Origin: JBCBSZ01 sp039818945
Lineage (GTDB): Bacteria > Actinomycetota > Acidimicrobiia > Acidimicrobiales > Poriferisodalaceae
Assembly: GCA_039818945.1 (NCBI GenBank)
Contig: JBCBSZ010000022.1
Span: 3,234-67,233, forward strand
DNA: 64,000 bases
Direction of reading: 5' to 3'
Part shown: positions 59,940 through 64,000 of the stretch, piece by piece
Layout: each line of letters begins with the position of its first letter
Numbering within the stretch: the stretch's first letter is position 1
The notes under the pieces: model-generated
What the model was told of the DNA's origin: nothing
Seen by the model: the letters and a program-made list of their open reading frames with translations, nothing else
Database searches by the model: none
Translations under genes and position numbers: made by a program

Positions 59940-60767
59940 ATGCCGAAGAACATCCTCATCACGGGCGCGGCCAGCGGGTTCGGCAAGGGCGCAGCCCTCG
60001 AGCTCGCGCGCCGCGGTCACCACGTGATCGCCGGGGTGCAGATCACGCCACAGGTCACCGAGCTGCGCGCAGCGGCCGCCGACGAGGGCGTCGAGCTCGA
60101 GGTGATGGTGCTCGACATCACCGACGAGGGCGATCGCCGAGCTGCCTTCGCCCACGACGTCGACGTGCTCGTCAACAACGCGGGCATCATGGAGGGCGGG
60201 CCGGCCGCCGAGATCCCGATGGATCGGGTCCGCAAGAACTTCGAGGTGAACGTCTTCGGCACCCTGGCGATGGTCCAGGGCATCGCGCCGCAGATGGTCG
60301 CCCGCGGTTCGGGCAAGATCATCAACGTGAGCTCGATGGGCGGCCTGATCACCGTGCCGTTCGTGTCGATCTACACCGCCACCAAGCACGCCCTGGAGTC
60401 GATCACCGAGGGCCTGAGGTTCGAGCTGATGGGTACCGGCGTCGAGATCTGCACGATCAACCCGGGCGCCTACGGGACCGGGTTCAACGACCGCGGCGTG
60501 GAGACCATGTTCCGGTGGCTGGATCCGGCGAACAGCCTGACGCCCGCAGCGGTCTTCGAGGGCTTCATGGCGAGCGGTGGTCTCGAGGACCAACTCGATC
60601 CTCAGGGGCTCGTCGACGCGCTCGTGGCGCTGGCGGAGGAGGAGGGATCGTCGTTCCGCAACGTCGTGCCGGCCGAGATCGTGCCGTGGATCAAGGCGAT
60701 CCAGGAGACGACCTGGGAAGCCGGCCCCGACACGGTGCTGTTCGTCGACCCGTCGACGCTCGGGTGA
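59940..60767 (+). CDS. SDR family oxidoreductase
   Basis: A 275-aa SDR: ITGAASGFGKGAALELARRGHHV, VNNAGIMEGGPAAE, INVSSMGGLITVPFVSIYTATKHALESITEGLRFEL (catalytic Ser, Tyr, Lys) and INPGAYGTGFNDR. AGGAGAT precedes the ATG. Its stop overlaps the GTG of the short SRPBCC remnant (GTGA). Confidence 0.9.
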   Translation: MPKNILITGAASGFGKGAALELARRGHHVIAGVQITPQVTELRAAAADEGVELEVMVLDITDEGDRRAAFAHDVDVLVNNAGIMEGGPAAEIPMDRVRKNFEVNVFGTLAMVQGIAPQMVARGSGKIINVSSMGGLITVPFVSIYTATKHALESITEGLRFELMGTGVEICTINPGAYGTGFNDRGVETMFRWLDPANSLTPAAVFEGFMASGGLEDQLDPQGLVDALVALAEEEGSSFRNVVPAEIVPWIKAIQETTWEAGPDTVLFVDPSTLG

Positions 60768-60898
60768 CGGAGATGGTGCAGACCACGGCGACGGCCGAGA
60801 TCGAGATCGCCGCGTCACCCGAGGCGGTCTTGGGCCTCCTGGTCGACAGCCTGAACGAGAGCCTCCGTCGGTTGCAGGCCGTCGCCGAGGCGAGCTGA
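60764..60898 (+). CDS. 44-aa shrunken SRPBCC-like protein (internal deletion)
   Basis: The first 25 residues (ATAEIEIAASPEAVLGLLVD) match the start of SRPBCC/polyketide-cyclase proteins, and the last 17 (SLNESLRRLQAVAEAS) match the C-terminal helix of the same family, with the roughly 100 middle residues missing. The open frame and coupled start are intact. It is probably a degraded gene, or possibly a tiny functional remnant. Confidence 0.55.
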   Translation: MTEMVQTTATAEIEIAASPEAVLGLLVDSLNESLRRLQAVAEAS

Positions 60899-60987
60899 GC
60901 CGTGCTCGGTCGTCCTCCACCCCGCACCGGCCAGGTCATGCGCTACCACTGGTGGAGGGGCCCGACGCGACGGGAGGGAGCGCCCCG

Positions 60988-61983
60988 ATGAGTCAGGGCA
61001 AGTTCGCGGTCGAACCGGGTGTACGAGCGATGCTCACAGATCTCGGACTTCGGCCCGGGAGCATCCTTCGCCGGGCCGGGCTGCGCGCCGACCTGCTCGC
61101 AGGCGGTCCGGTGTGGCTGTCGTCCGACGAGTTCTTCTCGTTGTGGCGGGCCATCGAAGCCGAGTCGGGTGACCCGAACCTCCCGCTCCGCATGGAGGAC
61201 GCCTTCACGCCCGAGGCGTTCGGCGCTCCGATCTTCGCGGCGCTGATGAGCCCTGACCTCAACGTCGCGGCCCGCCGGCTCGCGACGTACAAGAAGCTGA
61301 TCGGTCCCATGAGGCTGATCGTCGAGATCGCCGACGACGCGACGTCGGTGGCCTACGACTGGCCCACCGACGCCGAGCCGCCCGACAGCCTCGTCCTCTC
61401 CGAGCTGATGTTCTGGGTGCAGCTGGCCCGCACCGGTACTCGCCGACGGGTGGAGCCGGTCGAGGTGACCGCACCGCGGCCGCCGGTCGATGCCGACGCC
61501 TACCGCCGGTTCGTCGGCGTCCCCGTCAAGCGATCGTCGGTGCAACGGATCACCTTCGCCGCCGCCGACGCCTCGGCACCCTTCCTCACCGCGAACGACA
61601 CCATCTGGGGTGCGCTCGAACCCGACCTGCGGCGTCGTCTCGCCGATCTCGAGCACGATGCCGCCGCGGCCGAGCGGGTCCGAGCCGTCCTCCTGGAGCT
61701 CCTGCCCATCGGCCGCTCGAACATGAGCGACGTCGCCGCCGAGCTGGCCATGAGCCCCCGCACGCTGCATCGGCGGCTCGCCGCCGAGGAGACGACGTTC
61801 CAGCGGGTGCTCGACCGAACCCGGGAGGACCTGGCGAGGCACTACCTCTCCGATCCCAACCTCTCCGCGCCCGAGATCTCGTTCCTGCTCGGCTACGAGG
61901 AGACCAGCTCGTTCTACCGGGCGTTCCACAACTGGACGGGCGAGACACCGGAGCGAGCGCGGAGCACGATGGCCACGGCGTGA
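60988..61983 (+). CDS. AraC-family regulator with arabinose-binding-like N-domain
   Basis: A 331-aa regulator. The N-terminal domain (LGLRPGSILRRAGLRADLL, LSSDEFFSLWRAIEAES) is the OruR-type ligand domain; the double helix-turn-helix is NMSDVAAELAMSPRTLHRRLA and SAPEISFLLGYEETSSFYRAFHNWTGETP. GGGAGGGAG is 6 nt before the ATG. It is of the same type as the 42183 gene. It lies downstream of the two SDRs and may control them. Confidence 0.9.
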   Translation: MSQGKFAVEPGVRAMLTDLGLRPGSILRRAGLRADLLAGGPVWLSSDEFFSLWRAIEAESGDPNLPLRMEDAFTPEAFGAPIFAALMSPDLNVAARRLATYKKLIGPMRLIVEIADDATSVAYDWPTDAEPPDSLVLSELMFWVQLARTGTRRRVEPVEVTAPRPPVDADAYRRFVGVPVKRSSVQRITFAAADASAPFLTANDTIWGALEPDLRRRLADLEHDAAAAERVRAVLLELLPIGRSNMSDVAAELAMSPRTLHRRLAAEETTFQRVLDRTREDLARHYLSDPNLSAPEISFLLGYEETSSFYRAFHNWTGETPERARSTMATA

Positions 61984-62085
61984 CCCTTCGCGACGTCTCG
62001 ACCGTGCCGTCTCGGCCGTCGCCCTGCGCATTCGGCGTCTCGGCCCGGGTCGCGGCCGGCGAGCGTCGGCGCCTACCGTCGTCGC

Positions 62086-62889
62086 ATGGAACGCCTCGAC
62101 GACAAGCGGGTGGTCATCACCGGCGCCGCCTCCGGCATGGGCCGGGCCTACGCCACCGAGTTCGCGAAGGAGGGCGTCGCGGGGCTGATCCTCTGTGACG
62201 TCGACGAGGCCGGGCTCGCCGAGACCGTCGAGCTCGTGCGTTCACACGGCGAGCCGCTCGTGTTCTCTTCGGTCGTCGACGTCGCCGACGAGCAGGCGAT
62301 GCTGGACTTCGCGACCGACAGCCGAGCTGCCCTCGGCGACGCGCACGTCGTCATCAACAACGCGGGCATCAGCGGCTCGATGGAGCAGGGTGTCGACACG
62401 TCGGTGAAGGCCATCGAGCACGTGTTCGCGGTCAACTTCTACGGCGTCGTCCACGGCACGCTCGCGTTCATGCCCCAACTCGAGGCCGTCGACGAGGCCG
62501 CGCTGGTCAACGTGTCGAGCATCTTCGGGTTGCTCGGGGTCCCCGGCAACGCCGACTACTGCGCCACCAAGTTCGCCGTCCGGGGCTACACCGAGACCCT
62601 CATGGCGGAGCTGGCCGACACCGACATCCAGGTGCATCTGCTCCACCCGGGTGGGATCGACACCAACATCGTCTCGGGCACCCCGGTCGCCGACGATCCC
62701 GAGGCGATGAAGCTGTTCCAGACCGACCCCGTCGAGGTGGCCCAGGCCGTCATCGAGGCGATCCGCAAGGACCGGCGCCGCATCGTCACCGGGCACCTGG
62801 CGGGCCGAGCTCGGTTCCTGCACAACTTCGTGCCGGTCGGTGCGGTCGCCCGCCTGCTCAATCGGGAGATGCGCAAGCGCGACGGCTGA
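62086..62889 (+). CDS. SDR family oxidoreductase
   Basis: A 267-aa SDR: ITGAASGMGRAYATEFAKEG, NNAGISGSMEQ, VNVSSIFGLLGVPGNADYCATKFAVRGYTE (Ser-Tyr-Lys) and LLHPGGIDTNIVSG. The C-terminal part carries RIVTGHLAGRARFLHNFVPV, typical of long-C-terminal SDRs. ATG 62086 follows TACCGT by 6 nt. Confidence 0.92.
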   Translation: MERLDDKRVVITGAASGMGRAYATEFAKEGVAGLILCDVDEAGLAETVELVRSHGEPLVFSSVVDVADEQAMLDFATDSRAALGDAHVVINNAGISGSMEQGVDTSVKAIEHVFAVNFYGVVHGTLAFMPQLEAVDEAALVNVSSIFGLLGVPGNADYCATKFAVRGYTETLMAELADTDIQVHLLHPGGIDTNIVSGTPVADDPEAMKLFQTDPVEVAQAVIEAIRKDRRRIVTGHLAGRARFLHNFVPVGAVARLLNREMRKRDG

Positions 62890-62960
62890 TCGGCGCGTTC
62901 GCCCGCTCGCTCATGGCGGACGCTTGCTGAGCGGGGTCGCCGGCCGACCGGTCGATCGGT

Positions 62961-63353
62961 CTAGGCGGGGATGACGACAGGGCAGGTCGGTCCGGTCGCC
63001 CGGGCGAGCCGGGTGTCGAGGGTGATGAGACGCGCCCCGAGGCGTTCGGCGAGGGCGACGTAGGTGGCGTCGGAGAACCTGATGTTGTGCCGCAACGCCC
63101 AGGCACGATCGAGGAGTGGTCGATGCGAGACGCGCTGCGCAGGCCACTCGACCAGCAGGTCCAGGGCGAGCTCGGCAGCGGTCGAATCGAGATCACCGCG
63201 ACGTTCGTGCGCCTGGATCACGGCGCCGACCTCGACGTCGATCAACTCGGGTGCGAAGTGGTCGTCGTCGGTGGCCAGCTCACGCCGCACCGCGTTCGCT
63301 CGGGGCCCGGCACCGAGCAGCTCGAACAGCGCGCTCGCATCAACCACCTGCAT
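62961..63353 (-). CDS. vapC: PIN-domain toxin (VapC/FitB type)
   Basis: A 130-aa PIN protein: QVVDASALFELL (first acid), FAPELIDVEVGAVIQA (Glu), IRFSDATYVALAERLGARLITLDTRLAR (last acids). It is the second VapC-type toxin in the window. Its ATG lies inside the antitoxin gene (14-bp overlap). It should cleave RNA. Confidence 0.87.
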   Translation of the reverse strand: MQVVDASALFELLGAGPRANAVRRELATDDDHFAPELIDVEVGAVIQAHERRGDLDSTAAELALDLLVEWPAQRVSHRPLLDRAWALRHNIRFSDATYVALAERLGARLITLDTRLARATGPTCPVVIPA

Positions 63354-63588
63354 CTGGCCACCCACCCCGAAGCTCGTCCAGATCCTCCAGCGTGGCCGTG
63401 GTCGACGTTCGGCGGTGTCGTCGATGGCGAGCGTCGTCCAACCAGCTCGACATCGACGGCGTGCGGGCCAGCCGATGGGCCTCGCGGCGAAGGAGCTCCG
63501 GCACCGAGATGTTCTGCTCGCCTGCCCGAGCGACGAGTCCTGCGTAGACGGCGTCGTCGAGGTCGCGGATCTGGATCGTCTTGGGCAC
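63340..63588 (-). CDS. vapB: FitA/VapB-type ribbon-helix-helix antitoxin
   Basis: An 82-aa antitoxin: KTIQIRDLDDAVYAGLVARAGEQNISVPELLRREAHRLAR is a FitA-like ribbon-helix-helix, followed by a C-terminal toxin-binding arm (TATLEDLDELRGGW). GTG 63588 follows TACGGT (63595-63600) by 6 nt. The gene overlaps the toxin by 14 bp. Confidence 0.86.
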   Translation of the reverse strand: MPKTIQIRDLDDAVYAGLVARAGEQNISVPELLRREAHRLARTPSMSSWLDDARHRRHRRTSTTATLEDLDELRGGWPDAGG

Positions 63589-63738
63589 GGGCTCACCGTA
63601 TCCTGCACAGTTGCATGTCAACATGCGCAGACGGTGCGGACCCTCCGTGGAGGCGGCGGGCGGGGCGCCGCCGGATCGGCCACGGTCCGTGAGATGTCTT
63701 GTTGCGGACGGTTCGCAATAACTGGGACGCTCCAACCC

Positions 63739-64000
63739 ATGCTGGACCCGGCCCCGACCTCGCCGGCACTCGTCAGCGTCGAGACCTTCGGGCTTCGGCT
63801 CGCTCACGGCTCACTCGCCGCCCGGCGGGTGACCTCGTCGGCACAGGGCGACCCCGACGACGACGCCGCTCGTGCCATCGGCCTCGCTCCCGACTCGGCG
63901 GCGGGCGTCGTGCTGCACTCCACCTCGTGGCGATGGGAGCGACGCGAGATCGTCCTCACCTACCTGTGCTGTCCCGACCCGCTCGACCACGACGCCGAGC
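63739..64000 (+). CDS. Hypothetical protein, 5' part only
   Basis: From ATG 63739 the frame stays open to the window edge: MLDPAPTSPALVSVETFGLR, then LAHGSLAARRVTSSAQGDPD, VVLHSTSWRWERREIVLTYL. The CCPDPLDHD end is reminiscent of small actinobacterial proteins with unknown role. TTGTTG and AATAAC upstream could be a promoter. The family cannot be named from this fragment. Confidence 0.55.
   Translation, partial: MLDPAPTSPALVSVETFGLRLAHGSLAARRVTSSAQGDPDDDAARAIGLAPDSAAGVVLHSTSWRWERREIVLTYLCCPDPLDHDAE

Noticed and set aside
62644..62660. CACCCGGGTG as a fourth copy of the regulatory palindrome
   Set aside because: It is flanked by C and G rather than T and A, lies inside SDR coding sequence and encodes the conserved HPGG motif.

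Overview
The window is a very GC-rich chromosomal segment from an actinobacterium. Support comes from the F420/luciferase-like oxidoreductases, AfsR-type regulators, WYD-like secreted repeat proteins, many short-chain dehydrogenases, and above all from start regions: more than twenty genes carry a TAnnnT-type -10 hexamer only 6-8 nt before the start codon, the signature of leaderless mRNAs. The secreted GVFAFG/GSMGG repeat protein and the SDR/LLM-rich gene content make Acidimicrobiia (Ilumatobacter/Iamia-like) my best guess; this is inference.

Region 1 (1-28,050) is ordinary chromosome: a TesB tail, a methyltransferase, a secreted repeat protein, an AfsR-like regulator, an MFS carrier, PPK2, a Nudix enzyme, a divergently transcribed aminotransferase / RpiR regulator / fused 2-oxoacid dehydrogenase E1 cluster, a VapBC pair, a TetR-controlled pair with a clear operator, an amidohydrolase-phosphatase pair, SDR, cupin, enoyl-CoA hydratase, a MocR regulator with a shared bidirectional promoter, and two LLM oxidoreductases.

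Region 2 (28,121-40,218) is an integrative mobilizable element inserted into the 3' part of an initiator tRNA gene. It is bounded by a 41-bp direct repeat, has paired arm-type repeats inside each end, and carries a tyrosine integrase (split by an amber codon), an excisionase-like protein and a MobF relaxase-helicase. Its cargo is (a) a three-gene minus-strand cassette of nucleotidyltransferase, PP2A-like phosphatase and a two-domain PD-(D/E)xK nuclease, (b) an XRE regulator plus partner convergent with an uncharacterised 343-aa protein, and (c) a split HipA-type kinase with a separate HipA-N/HIRAN partner. The nuclease cassette is my best candidate for an undescribed defence or toxin system. 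Just outside the element lie an excisionase remnant and the N-terminal stump of an ABC-transporter ATPase, suggesting earlier insertions at the same tRNA.

Region 3 (40,740-57,800) is rich in regulators and membrane proteins. It holds an SDR/DUF1772 pair, an AraC regulator, a serine hydrolase, two paralogous MalT-like LuxR regulators, a DUF4386-like/hydrolase operon, a two-component system, a MerR regulator with a textbook operator in front of a DoxX fusion protein, and a PadR/ABC operon. A perfect 12-bp palindrome recurs three times here in non-coding DNA. Region 4 (57,900-64,000) has four SDRs, an AraC regulator, a shrunken SRPBCC gene, a second VapBC-type module and the start of an unidentified gene at the window edge.
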